Source of the DNA: Apostichopus japonicus
Lineage: Eukaryota; Echinodermata; Holothuroidea; Aspidochirotida; Stichopodidae
Assembly (NCBI RefSeq): GCF_037975245.1
Contig: NC_092576.1
Coordinates: 38,829,111 to 38,893,110 of the forward strand
Direction of reading: 5' to 3'
Length of the DNA: 64,000 bases
The notes beneath the pieces were generated by a model. It saw nothing but the letters and a program-made list of their open reading frames with translations, was not told where the DNA came from and did not search any database. Below, piece by piece: positions 53,936 to 64,000 of this stretch (its first letter is position 1; every line of letters starts with the position of its first letter). A program made the translations under genes and the position numbers.

Positions 53936-56689
53936 GTTAAAACAACTATCCAGTGACCTTCATTGACATATTATTTATTTATTTCTTGGATCTTAAAATG
54001 AAGGTAACATATGTAAAACCTCTAGTTAAATTGTGAGTAGCTGTGGATGTAACATGACACGTAGAGAAACACCTAACAAACCACTTGCCGATTTAAAAAA
54101 AAAAAACATATGTTTCCCTTCAGATATGAATCATGACATTTTCAGATTCGATAACAGAAGTTATAAAGAAAATGTACGATAACGATATTTGAATAATTGT
54201 ATTATTATATAATTAGAGTAAAGGGTACTTTTAAAGTAATTGACAAGATAATTTTCACCATTTTCAAAACTATATCACAAACAGCTAATCAATATTACAT
54301 ACTATGTATTTGTTAACAAAATAATATATAACATCGCAACTGAAAACCGGGCCGAACCTTAGACGTTGCCCTCTTTCATTCATTCTAAAGGTGCCGGATC
54401 AGCCATGCGTTTTGAATGAAAGCCAATAAAACTATCAGTAAGTATCATTTATATTTCCCTATTAAAATTCGCCCCCCCCCCCCAACAATGATGCTTGTGG
54501 TAAACTATCCAATAGTAAACATAATGCAAACTAGCTTAGATTGTTGCTGCTCTCACAAATAGATGCACAGCAGCTTTTATGCACAAAACCTTTGTATTCT
54601 TCAACTTTTTAAAGGTAAAACTCATTAACCTTGAAATTGGAAGGAAAAACTGAAGAATAATTATTCAGTAAAACATCACTTCTACCACCAATCTCCTCAT
54701 ATATCTTACCTCCAGTCCATCAGACATACATGAGCATATCTACACAAATGACTATCATGATATTCAACCTTGAATGTAGAAAATGATACGATTCCCGTAG
54801 ATTAGGCATCAAGTAGGATTGGTTTTTTGGGCAAAATATTCAAATTCTTCCAGAGTATGTAACTTTGTTACATCATTTGATGCATACTGATATGTTATTT
54901 TTATAATATATGTCTACTATGAGGAAGAACTGTGTGCTGAAGAATCCGTCAAAACTATGCTTTCTCCTCCCGTGCAAACTCAATATCTACACAAACAGTA
55001 GTTTGATTTATTTTTTGTTCATATTGTCAACCATAGTATTAGTCATCTCAAATATATGCAACCCAAGTGAACCAATATTACATTAAAATTAAGTCAAAAT
55101 ACCACGTGCAAGCAATACCAGTTGTGAGCCTTTGTCTGTCATGAAAATTGCCCTTGTAATTACATTCAATATTTTAAACAATATTTTAATATATTTGTTA
55201 AGATAAAGGAACATTTATTTTAATTTGATCTCCTACAGTCCCTTCCCTTATAAATGAACACAATATTTCCTCCTTCTCTTTTCCGTGGTAATAATCATAT
55301 TAAAGCAACGTTTTAATAGCAGGTAAAACGGTTAGAAAGACTTGTTGTGTTATACTTCCTCATGTAAAGAGGTCGTTTCTAGAATATTTCATAACAACTT
55401 AAAAAAAATGCCGTTCTAGGTTGGTGATTCATTATACTCTAAACACAGTATTCTATAGAACACTTTAATACAAACTAACTTGACTCTTGACAATTTATCA
55501 ACCATTTGGTTATCACTCAATGTGTATACAAAAAAAAGATGAGAAAACATTGTAGTCACAACTAGTATTTTTGCTACGTCATTATTGATCAATAGAGAGA
55601 TGGTGATATTAGAAGTCTCTGTTAGATGGCCTAATCCATTGATAAACATGACCAAACGATCGTTACTAAATTAAATAATTCAGAAGGCCATTGGCTTCAC
55701 ATGACCGACTTCCACAGGACCTTGAGAGACTGAAAAATAAGCCTTTCGACAGAAACAAACTAGCTTAACATTTAACTACAAGCAGAACCCTCTCCAGCAA
55801 AACTATAAAAAAAAAAAAAAAAGTTTGTAACTTTTAGAAACATAACTGTTAACTCCAGCCACTCAAGACTTTGATTATGCATATCTAGTTTGTCTGGCAA
55901 TTTACCAACATTACAATATGATCAATCTTTACAGACACTTTAAATTAAAAAGGTTTCATCAAGTTTGATTTCTTGCAGCTTTTAAAATATAACATTACTG
56001 AAAGTCCGTACAGATGGAATATAACCTCAAATCCGTATGCTGTGTATAACCATAAGTTTGCTCATCATAATCCTAGTAGGTCAGAATACACAAGACAACA
56101 GGAGAATTACACATAGTATAAGACATGTAAAAGACAGTAGCCATTTATCAAAGCATCCTCTTTCAGCAAACATGTGAGTTAACACAACAAGTGTTCATAT
56201 AAATCAATCGTTGACAATATTTTGAGCGTTCTCTACGATACGTTGAATGCCACACTATTTAGTACTGTTTAATATAGAGCAGAAGTTTCTGCCTCTTCCT
56301 CAAGAACTGTGATCAATTCTCAGTCACTCTCATTTGCTTCATTGAAATCCTAGTGAGCAGAAAATATGGAAAATTTGTAAAAATGAAGATGGATCATAAA
56401 GATCTTTAAAGATGAAGAACTTCTTCAGGGAAATGACACTTACATTGTGTACTTTACAACCGATCATATCCATGCATTGGTGACGGTGAAAGGCTAAATA
56501 CATACAGAGGTACATTGTACATATTGTTACTGCCAGACTAAGATGTTATGTCATCCAGAGAAGGATTCTAATTGTTCTAAATGATTTTAAGGAAAGGGTT
56601 CTAAACTTTTGGAGGGTATTTTTGTGAAATGGAGGGTGCTAAGATGGAAAAGGTTGGTACGTTTTATAATTTTTGATACAATGTAGAAT
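53936..56689. other. Non-coding stretch, probably intron or flank of the kinase gene
   Basis: The C-terminal kinase exons expected downstream of 59354 were not found here. A donor-like site near 54,710 (minus) has no open frame in the needed phase. Poly-C and poly-A runs are present at 54,472 and 55,808. Confidence 0.45.
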
Positions 56690-59335
56690 TTACGCCTGTT
56701 TAGGTTGGATTTAACAACATGAGTAGCAATATCTTCGTCCTGTTATTGGAGTTTATCCATTCAACTGTTTGATATTCATAAGAATTATAATGATCAATGT
56801 AGATACCTGGGTGCCTTTCAAAAAAGACCTCCTGTAACTCCTCACCATTAAAATTGTTGATATACTTTTGGTTACTGCTACCAAAATGCATCACCTTGCA
56901 TGTATCAATATTAAAAAGCATTTATCATCCCTGAGACCAGGAAAAATCCTTATTTAAAATCCGTTTGAAATTTCTCCGAATCGCTTCTGGAAGAGACCTC
57001 AAAATACAGTTTGGTGTCATCAGCAAACTTCTTATGCTGTACACAAAATATCTTCGTCAATGTCACTTATATAGGCAACAAACAACAAGGGACCCAAAAG
57101 AAACCCTTGTGATACCCCACTAGTAACTTCCTGCCAAGAAGAAGCACAGCCTTTTATTACCACCCTGTTTCCTATTACCAAGCCTTTCTCATCCAAGACA
57201 GTAAATTCATTGACACTCTGTTCCCAACTACACCCATACTCTTCGACCTAAGTAAAAGACATCGGTGGGGAACTTTATCAAAGGCCTTCTGAAAATCCAG
57301 GAACACAACATCTACAGACGTCTATGACAAGCCAATTGCTCAATAAATCGAAAAAAACATGAACTATCGGTCCAAAACCATGTTTATCGACCGATAAACC
57401 ATGTTTTTCAATCAAAAACCATGTTTATCGACCGATAAACATAGATTGTCGGTTGATAGACGCGGTTTATCTGCTAAAATCCATGTTTATTGCTTGAAAA
57501 ACATGGATTATCGCTTATAAACATGTTTTCCGGCGATAAACCAGTTGAAAAAACAACGTTTATCTGCCAAAAACTGTGTTTTCAAGCAATAAACATGGTT
57601 TATTTGTGACAATCCATGTTTATCTGCGATACTCCATGTATTTTAAGAGATAAACATGGTTTTTCGAGCGATAAACATGGTGTATCGCTGATAAACCATG
57701 TTTTCTGTCCCAAAAAAACATGTTTAAGTGCCGATAAACATGGTTTATTGCCAATAAACCATGTTTATCACGTAAAAACATAGCTACGGTCCCACACAAT
57801 CCGCACATGGACAAGTGAGGAATAATAATGGGCTATAAGCTATAGTTGGGGTCTATACAGAAGACCTTTAAAGTCATAGGAAATAGATATAGAGCATAAC
57901 AGGAGCTCCTTTTTACTCTATGGAATAGCCTAACTGCATCTTTACTTTCTGCTTTGAACTGACATCGGAAAAGAAGGCCTTTGGGTTATCCTTAATATTT
58001 AAGGTAATGTTATTTTCTAAAAGCTTTTGCTTGCTAACAGAATTTACTTCCTTGCAAACAACATCAATAGCTAGTATATCATGATCACTAGTCTCTAGTT
58101 TTCCTACACCCGTCAAATCAACGACATTGCTTGGATCAGAACTCAAGACAAGATCCATGAAGTTATCCCCCTAGTAGAAAAAGTAACATGCTGATGTAAA
58201 AAAAAAATCTTGCACAACATCTAAAAAGTTATTACCCTATCAACCACTGGAACTATCTATCCTATAAATGTCAGGAAAATTAAAGTCACCTATTATAACA
58301 ACATCACCTTTAACAGCCTTTCTAATGGAATCAAACAGCAAGACATCGTTATCATCGCTGCTGTTAGGAGAACGGTAAACAACACCAATATTAATAACAT
58401 CAACTGGACCTCTTGGAGTTGTTTGTGGACAACTCGCGCCAGACAGACAGAAGTTACAAAAGAACCTTGCAACTGAGACTTTTCAACACTTACAATATCG
58501 TCCCTAACATACAGTAACCCCGATCCGCCGATACCATTATGAGTATCCCTCCTGTCATGACGATTTAAAACATACCCTGGGTTAGAAACCCCAGCACTAT
58601 CAATGTCCTCCCTTAACCAGGATTCTGTGAAACTAAACAGATCAGGTTACAGATCCTCAAAAAGAACAGTAAACTCAGCAAAACCTTTACGAAAACCTCT
58701 AGAATTGGTAAATACAATCTTCAGCTTATTCCTGCAACTCTGTACCTTAGGATACCTCCTGATAATGTTAGAACTATGACTATCACTTTCCTTGCTTTCA
58801 AAACGCCTATAAGCGCCTCCATTACAAACATAATCCTTATCAAAATTTATGCCTGCCCCCATCACCCCTCAATTTGTTTAAACATAGCTGTTCAACAGAG
58901 TAATTCACCATCCAACCAAACAATGAGGCCCCAGTATTAGCTTAGTGCACCCCATCCCTGACAAACAAATCCCTTCTACCCTGGAAACATGACCACATGT
59001 CAACAAATGTGAAGCCAAAGTCAGAAAACATACTACGCAAGTAACCATTCAAAGTTACCAACTTATGTGACTGAACCTTGTTGTCAAATCCTGGCAATAG
59101 ACTACAGATGTTTTGGAACAAGATATTCTTAGCTTGTCATTTTACTCAACCAAATAAGATACATTGAACTCTGTCCCATTTCAACCATCCTTGAACCCCT
59201 CCTTGCCAGAAATAATATGAATGAATTTGAATGCTTTTTGCACTTTGCATTAAATAATGGAATGGTTGTAACAACTGAGCCAATTAGCCACTGACCTTTC
59301 CTGATATTAAGCATGAAAATGTTTTCAAACATTAT
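56690..59335 (-). mobile_element. CR1-like retrotransposon with esterase ORF1, endonuclease and reverse transcriptase remnants
   Basis: Reading down the minus strand: about 59,120-58,880 gives SDFGFTFVDMWSCF, QGRRDLFVRDGVH, the last block of an SGNH-type esterase as found in ORF1 of CR1 elements. At 58,865-57,913 is the endonuclease (SFTESWL, NRHDRRDTHNGIGGSGLLYV, DLVLSSDPSNVVDL, ETSDHDILAI). At 57,310-56,690 is the reverse transcriptase (VDVVFLDFQKAFDKVPHR, KFADDTKLYFEV, DTCKVMHFGSSN). The N-terminal half of the reverse transcriptase is replaced by the palindromic array 57335-57790. Stops and shifts make it inactive. It lies in a kinase intron in the same orientation as the gene. Confidence 0.82.
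57335..57790. repeat. Array of short palindromes (AAACATGGTTTATCG family)
   Basis: About 455 bp consist almost only of the words AAACATGG, TTTATCG, CGATAAA and CCATGTTT in both orientations. They form many overlapping palindromes such as TTTATCGACCGATAAA and ATAAACATGGTTTAT. Copies are diverged but the word boundaries recur about every 15-20 bp. It interrupts the CR1 element. Confidence 0.9.
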
Positions 59336-59353
59336 TTGTCATCATAAACTTAC

Positions 59354-59445
59354 CTGAAGACATCAGCAGCCTTGCTGTACTTCCCTTCCAGTAACTCGGG
59401 GGCTAGGTATTTGGCATCCCCCTCTCGAGCATTGATCAGCTCTCC
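59354..59445 (-). CDS. PKMYT1: Myt1-like protein kinase, activation-segment exon
   Basis: A 92-nt exon with a TGTTTACAG acceptor and GTAAGT donor, phase 0 in and 2 out. It encodes GELINAREGDAKYLAPELLE and GKYSKAADVFS. EGD-x-(K/R)Y-(L/M)APELL-x-G-x-Y-x-x-AADVFS is the subdomain VIII-IX signature of Myt1. Wee1 has a different block there. Myt1 is a membrane-associated kinase that phosphorylates Thr14 and Tyr15 of Cdk1 and blocks entry to mitosis. The following C-lobe exons are not found in the window. The CR1 element begins about 20 bp past the donor. Confidence 0.82.
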
Positions 59446-60552
59446 CTGTAAACAGTGACAGTGAAAGTGAAAATCTTATTGAATCACAAGACTTCGGGTG
59501 CCAACAGAAGCTCATTTCAAATTCTATCCATGTGATGTTTGTCTATGAACACTCAAGCCTATTTAAAGCTGCATGACTTCGACCAGAGCTCAGAGAATTG
59601 GAAGGCAGGTCTGAAATTGTGGCACCCATTCCTGCTACCAGGACTGGAATTTAACATCCTGATCCTTTGACGAGAGTGTACTTCCATCATCTGACCACTT
59701 TCTCAAAAACTGAGGGCGGTGAAGGCAACACATTCACTGTAACCACAGTATAGCCATGGTAAACACAGTTGTTCGGTAACTCCTAGCTTCCAATTTGCAA
59801 ACTAGAAATTCCAAATTCACAGAAGAACCTCTCAACAACAGCAGCAACTGTAAATAGGTTTTCTGTTTTATTTTTGTTTTGTTTTTTGCGCGGTTTTGAA
59901 ACATGAACCTAGGAATTGTGGCAACACTCTCACCCCTACAACATGTAAACCTTACATATAGACTAAGATAGCAATAGCTAACTTGCTTTATGGTTGATTA
60001 CACAGTTGATATACTGATGGCAAATGTTGCTATTTCATTCAGTACGATTTATCAGTGCTACTGCCAAGTTTAACACTCACCACCATATATTACACAGAGA
60101 CGATGTGATGTGTGGTGTTGTGATGTCATGCAAGGTGATGGGGTGGGATGTGATGGGACATTTTTTGATGTGATATGATACAAGGTGATTGATGGGGTAG
60201 GATGTGATGTGTTCTGATGTGAGGTTAAGTGATACAAGGTGATGTGATGTGTATGATGCACGGTGATGGATGCGGTGGGATGTGATGTGTACAATACAAG
60301 GTGTAATATGATGTGATGTGTTTTGGTGTGATGTGACGCACGGCGATGGATGGGATGGGATGTGGCTGTCGTGATGTGATGCAAAGTAATGAGACATGAT
60401 GAATAAAATGGGTGTGATGGGATTGTTATGCAATATGAAAGTATGAAATATGATGTCCTGATATCCACGTTGAATACCAGTTATGTGATGTGATGACATT
60501 GTATGTAACGTCATGTGATGATGGGTGGTGCAAAAAAAAATACAAATTTAAC
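59446..60552 (-). other. Intron of the Myt1-like kinase
   Basis: A 1.1-kb intron whose upstream half holds the GATGTGAT-rich low-complexity block listed separately. Otherwise no feature. Confidence 0.65.
60085..60520. repeat. GATGTGAT-type low-complexity repeat
   Basis: A degenerate array of GTGATGTGATG words with GGGATGTGATG and CAAGGTGAT variants. Open minus-strand frames rich in His, Thr and Ser (60070-60514) are artefacts of it. Confidence 0.85.
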
Positions 60553-60666
60553 ACTGACTGTCAACCCAAAGTCTCCCAGATTACAGAGGCTATCCATGCC
60601 AATGAAGATATTGTCCGGTTTAAAATCTAGATGAAAGTGGTCTTTGTCATGAAGATGCTTCAGTCC
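60553..60666 (-). CDS. PKMYT1: Myt1-like protein kinase, catalytic-loop exon
   Basis: A 114-nt exon with an ATTACTTAG acceptor. It encodes GLKHLHDKDHFHLDFKPDNI followed by FIGMDSLCNLGDFGLTVS. HLDFKPDNIF is the catalytic loop (HLDxKPxNIF is typical of Myt1, where L replaces the R of HRD) and GDFG is the metal-binding motif. The catalytic D, the K and N of the loop and the DFG D are all present. The donor is placed at AGT|GTTAAA to keep phase 0 with the next exon. It is weak and could be a few bases off. The N-lobe exons must lie beyond 64,000, since none is seen between here and the window end. Confidence 0.8.
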
Positions 60667-61531
60667 CTAAGTAATGTTTAAATGATAAAATATATCATAA
60701 AAATTGAATAGAAAACAATTTTTAATGAATATTTTGGGACTAGATATATTAACATTTCTAATAAATTTTACATCTAAGGTTACAGAGTTACAATGTACCT
60801 AAAATATTACCTCATTGCCTCCGCTCCCCCTTCCAGTTTCTATCAACATATGAAATCAAATATGCATGCTGTTAACACATTACATATCTTCATATGTATA
60901 AATATATGTTTCGAGTCTAAAGAGCGAAGAGTAAAGGAAAACAATGCAATTTGACCTTTGTATGACCTACCGTCTTTGCATAGACGAAAAATTTACCCAC
61001 TTAAGTGGCATAAGAATATGTTGCTGAATATGTAATAGTCAAAACACACAACACGTTTCCTTTTCAAACCGTGTAAAAGGAAAATAAGGTTATACAAAAA
61101 AAAAATAATAGGGCGCCATTTATCTAGTTTGTCTACTTGAAGGGTATGTGGAAGATTGGAGATTTATCCCATGGGAACATTTGTGTTGAATACCAAGTTT
61201 ACGTTTAGTTCTAGTAGACGCACGCATCCACGCTACAAAACAAATACGAGTACGAATTCTCTTCTGGTCACCCCTAAAGCGCTTCATTACAATATTTCAT
61301 TACAAACATTATGAACAGTAAAGGAAAGTCAATTGGAAATGTTAATATCGCAAACCGGCCACACTGTTTGAGACACATATCTAGACTCGTGATAAACGTT
61401 ATCAGTAAACCAAACAGTGTTAGATTGAATACAAGAAAGAGTAAAATATGTACTTAAGTCTATATCATTCTGATATAAGATATCTGTACAGACTCAGAGT
61501 GCAATAACTCTGTCTAACTTTCATAGGATAT

Positions 61532-62810
61532 TGTAACGGAAATATATCCCTTTAAGTGATTTGTTAGTGTAATATTATCGTCATATGATTGAGCGTTCCC
61601 TCAGTTCTACCCGTCGATGGCCCCCAAAAGTCTGTAATTTTTATCTTTCCCAAAATAGGTGTAGGGCTGTTGCGAGTTGCAGATGGGGACAACCAATGAA
61701 AATCTTACCCCTGTTTTGTTTATAAACTTTGTTGAATGCGCACCCGAGTGTGGAGATGTTTCCCCCTTATTAGTGGTAGCACAGATTGTTTAATTAGTTT
61801 TAGCTCACCACGCTCACGAGGTATTCCGAGATTGGCCTCTGACAGAGAAAGAACTGAGCGAACCGCCTATTTTCTGTAAGTTGCTACCACTTAACTGGTA
61901 TATTTGTTCTATCACACGATTATGTGCTTGGCATGACTTCTAGGTTTAATTGTTTGTCTTAGGAAAGGTAAAATCGGGTATCTTTGGGGTGACGGGGGAT
62001 ATTGGTCGTACACCTAGGAAATTCTGAGAAAACTATCGTTGCGCTACGTGCGTTTGAGTTACAAAAAAACGAGGGTGTATTTTTAAGAGGCATCATATTT
62101 GTTGTCACTTCCAATAGGGGTTTGATAATTGTGATTTCGACTCCACTGGGGGCTCACAAACTTTAGACCATATGTTTCTTGTGGGCGAATGTCTTGTACA
62201 TATCTTTTATGTTTTCTTAGTCAAAGCAAGTAGTGAGAGAGAGTAGTCTCAACAAACGCTGATATTATCTGTACATACATTTACCCACGTACTGGTTCAG
62301 TTGTGATTCGAAAAGAGATGTTTCATTTAGTAAGCTATAGCTGAGACGATACAAATGTTTAAATCTCTAATCCTGTTGTTGAGTGAGTCCCAACAAAATA
62401 TCTTGTATGCCTCCACGAGTTAGTGTAACTGCGTAAGTGCGTAGTTACGTATTTGCGTAACTACCTAAATGCGTAAGCGCGTAGTTGCGTAATTGCGTTA
62501 CTACCTAACTGCGTGACTGCGTAACTACCTAACTGCGTAAGTGCGTAACTACGTAATTGCGTAACTGTGTTACCGCTTAAGTGTGCAGACAATTCCTGTA
62601 CCGTTTCTATTAACTGTTTATCAAAGTCTCTGTAAAGTCTGCCAATGCCGTAATCTGTGGTAAATTCATATGCCAGTGAATCAAAGATCGACTGAATACA
62701 TCAATAAATAAAAGATCAACCAGTCATCAACCTCTTCTCCGATTTTTGTCTTGATATATGTTAAAAAAATTATTAGTTCAAGCAGCTGGACTTCGGGAGA
62801 CAACGTTACA
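61532..62810. mobile_element. Probable solo LTR (1,279 bp)
   Basis: The insertion is exact against copy 1 of the duplication. It begins TGTAACGG, ends CAACGTTACA (imperfect inverted ends TGTAACG/CGTTACA) and is flanked by a 4-bp direct repeat ATAT (61528-61531 and 62811-62814). The empty site is seen near 20,094. An AATAAA signal lies near the end (about 62,703). No gag or pol is encoded, as expected for a solo LTR of a Gypsy-like element. The family is not identified. Confidence 0.75.
62424..62580. repeat. GCGTAACTAC-type minisatellite in the LTR
   Basis: About 15 imperfect units of roughly 10 bp (TGCGTAACTACC, TGCGTAAGTGCG, AACTACGTAATTGCG), many containing the palindrome TACGTA or its variants. 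Confidence 0.85.
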
Positions 62811-63101
62811 ATATAATATCTTATTGGGAAATTATGTAAATCTTTAATGACCATCAAGTCGTCAGAGAAACCAAGATACAACCGACATTTGGATGAGAGG
62901 GGATGGAGTTAATCGGAAAGCTTGCGATATGAGCAATACGATTGAATACCACACAATAATATAATGTTTAAGACGTATTAAGATTGTTCGTACGTTTTAT
63001 AGAAACACACATGTAATTCCGAAAGTAAACTAGATAGATCGTCGTTAATATGCTTCCATGAATGTTTTAAAGACTGCGCGATTAATAATTATGTTACTTA
63101 C

Positions 63102-63137
63102 CAAACTAATTCCCCCGATTGCACAGATGGAGTCCAT
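63102..63137 (-). pseudogene. Orphan exon 1 of the putative small gene
   Basis: ATG at 63137, 12 codons (MDSICAIGGISL), then GTAAGT. It corresponds to 20838-20876. The matching exon 2 is missing from this copy, so no product can be predicted unless another acceptor is used. Confidence 0.35.
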
Positions 63138-64000
63138 ATAACAGTGTTTTGATTTTTGTTATTGTGAAACTGGCACTTTTCCACCATTTCACACAATCAA
63201 CCTAGTAATGGATAATATCTATATGCTTATCACCATAGCCTACATATATTAACATAACGTTTACATATACTCTGCAAAATCTGCCTACCCTCCCTCCCAA
63301 CATGACAGTGGTTATTGTGGAATTAGGGGAGACACACACAAATGAGAGCAATATTTGGGGTCCATGGATTGGGTCTAGGATGTACTTTCTGAAGCTTTGT
63401 GATATGGTGCGGCGGGGGGAGGGGGAGGGGGAAGGCAACCCCATTGGCAAACAATTTCTAACACTAATCGCTATTAATGCTAAAAGTAAATAATAAAGCA
63501 CATTTAAGAAACCAGTCAATGAACCATCAAACAACGATGGTCAATCAATATTGAATATAAAAATATCGCCTTTTGTGAAAGAATTACATAAAACTTGATG
63601 CAGTCAATGTTTTTCTGTTTGCATGTTGGCCCATTGCTAAGTTTGTAGTTCACACTATTTGGAATATGCTTTAAAGCATTGCTTAACTTTAAATCAATGA
63701 TGCAATGAACTGAAAATAAACGTAGTTTATTTATTTTTTTTATTTTTTATTTTAACGCGCATTACCTGTCTTTCCATTTACAACTTTATCCAAGTATAAC
63801 ATAGTTCACTTATGAACGTCGCAAATCAAGGGAATTCAAAAGTTGTATATTGTCATGTCGAGTGAAGAGCAACAATTAATATCGCAACAAGTCATTCTAT
63901 GCCATTGAACGCCATAATGTCACTAATGATGTAAAACTACAATTGTCTTTCTTAACGTATTAAGCCACGCAACATAAAGGTCAGATCGTGACAATAACTC

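Larger units (their letters stand above)
60938..64000. repeat. Dispersed duplication, copy 2
   Basis: Aligns with 19515-21745 and reaches the window edge. Differences are the LTR insertion 61532-62810 and absence of the ~455 bp that hold the small coding exon of copy 1. Since one copy lies in a kinase intron, this is likely an interspersed repeat or segmental copy rather than a gene duplication. Confidence 0.85.

Noticed and set aside
54705-54790. Possible next exon of the Myt1-like kinase (donor GTAAGA near 54,710)
   Set aside because: The phase needed after exon 59354-59445 runs into a stop and the peptide does not resemble a kinase C-lobe.
60070-60514. His/Ser/Thr-rich minus-strand ORFs of 132 and 145 codons
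   Set aside because: Lie wholly in the GATGTGAT low-complexity block, inside the kinase intron.

Overview
This is a eukaryotic nuclear window. It is AT-rich and intron-dense, with small exons bounded by GT..AG sites, abundant microsatellites and decayed CR1-type retrotransposons. The genes are NACHT ATPases of the NOD-like receptor (NLR) class plus two exons of a Myt1 kinase. Expanded NLRs of this kind, with CR1-like elements, suggest a marine invertebrate deuterostome, most likely an echinoderm such as a sea cucumber. The taxon is inference; no sequence here proves it.

Both NLR loci are on the minus strand. NLR-1 starts at 8013: a short basic leader exon (7923-8013), a large NACHT exon (5160-6676), then a small 'A' exon (961-1172), after which the gene leaves the window. 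NLR-2 starts at 47113: leader exon (47002-47113), NACHT exon (45159-46663), then A (40180-40388), B (38645-38721) and C (36138-36202). The last ends in a stop and gives a complete 1,968-nt, 655-residue model. The two loci are diverged copies of one segment (about 643-8013 and 39,900-47,113); the introns match as well as the exons.

The most unusual feature is a family of small exons that I call D, A, B and C after their order. They recur downstream of NLR-2 (D2 34703-34822, A2 32947-33188, B2 31344-31417, C2 29392-29489) and again at 12.9-15.7 kb, where intact and broken copies are mixed. Their intron phases are fixed (D 0-0, A 0-2, B 2-1, C 1-0), so an A-B-C or D-A-B-C cassette can be duplicated or lost without a frameshift. 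I know of no standard leucine-rich-repeat unit that fits them. A decayed NACHT scrap near 12.1 kb marks a third, dead locus.

Other contents: a putative 63-residue two-exon gene (20518-20876) inside a dispersed duplication (19.5-21.7 kb and 60.9-64.0 kb). The second copy carries a probable solo LTR (61532-62810). Two exons of a Myt1-type Cdk1-inhibitory kinase lie on the minus strand at 59354-59445 and 60553-60666, with a CR1 element (56.7-59.3 kb) in the next intron. CR1-like remnants are also at 18.7, 25.1, 38.9, 50.9-52.8 and 53.6 kb. Notable repeats are an 18-copy 34-bp minisatellite abutting exon B1, a 105-bp minisatellite ending in a long hairpin (53 kb), a dense array of short palindromes (57.3-57.8 kb) and very long ATC and CAC-type microsatellites (28-29 and 31.6-32.2 kb). 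I recognised no tRNA, rRNA or CRISPR. Most of the remaining sequence is intron or intergenic DNA with no feature I can support.
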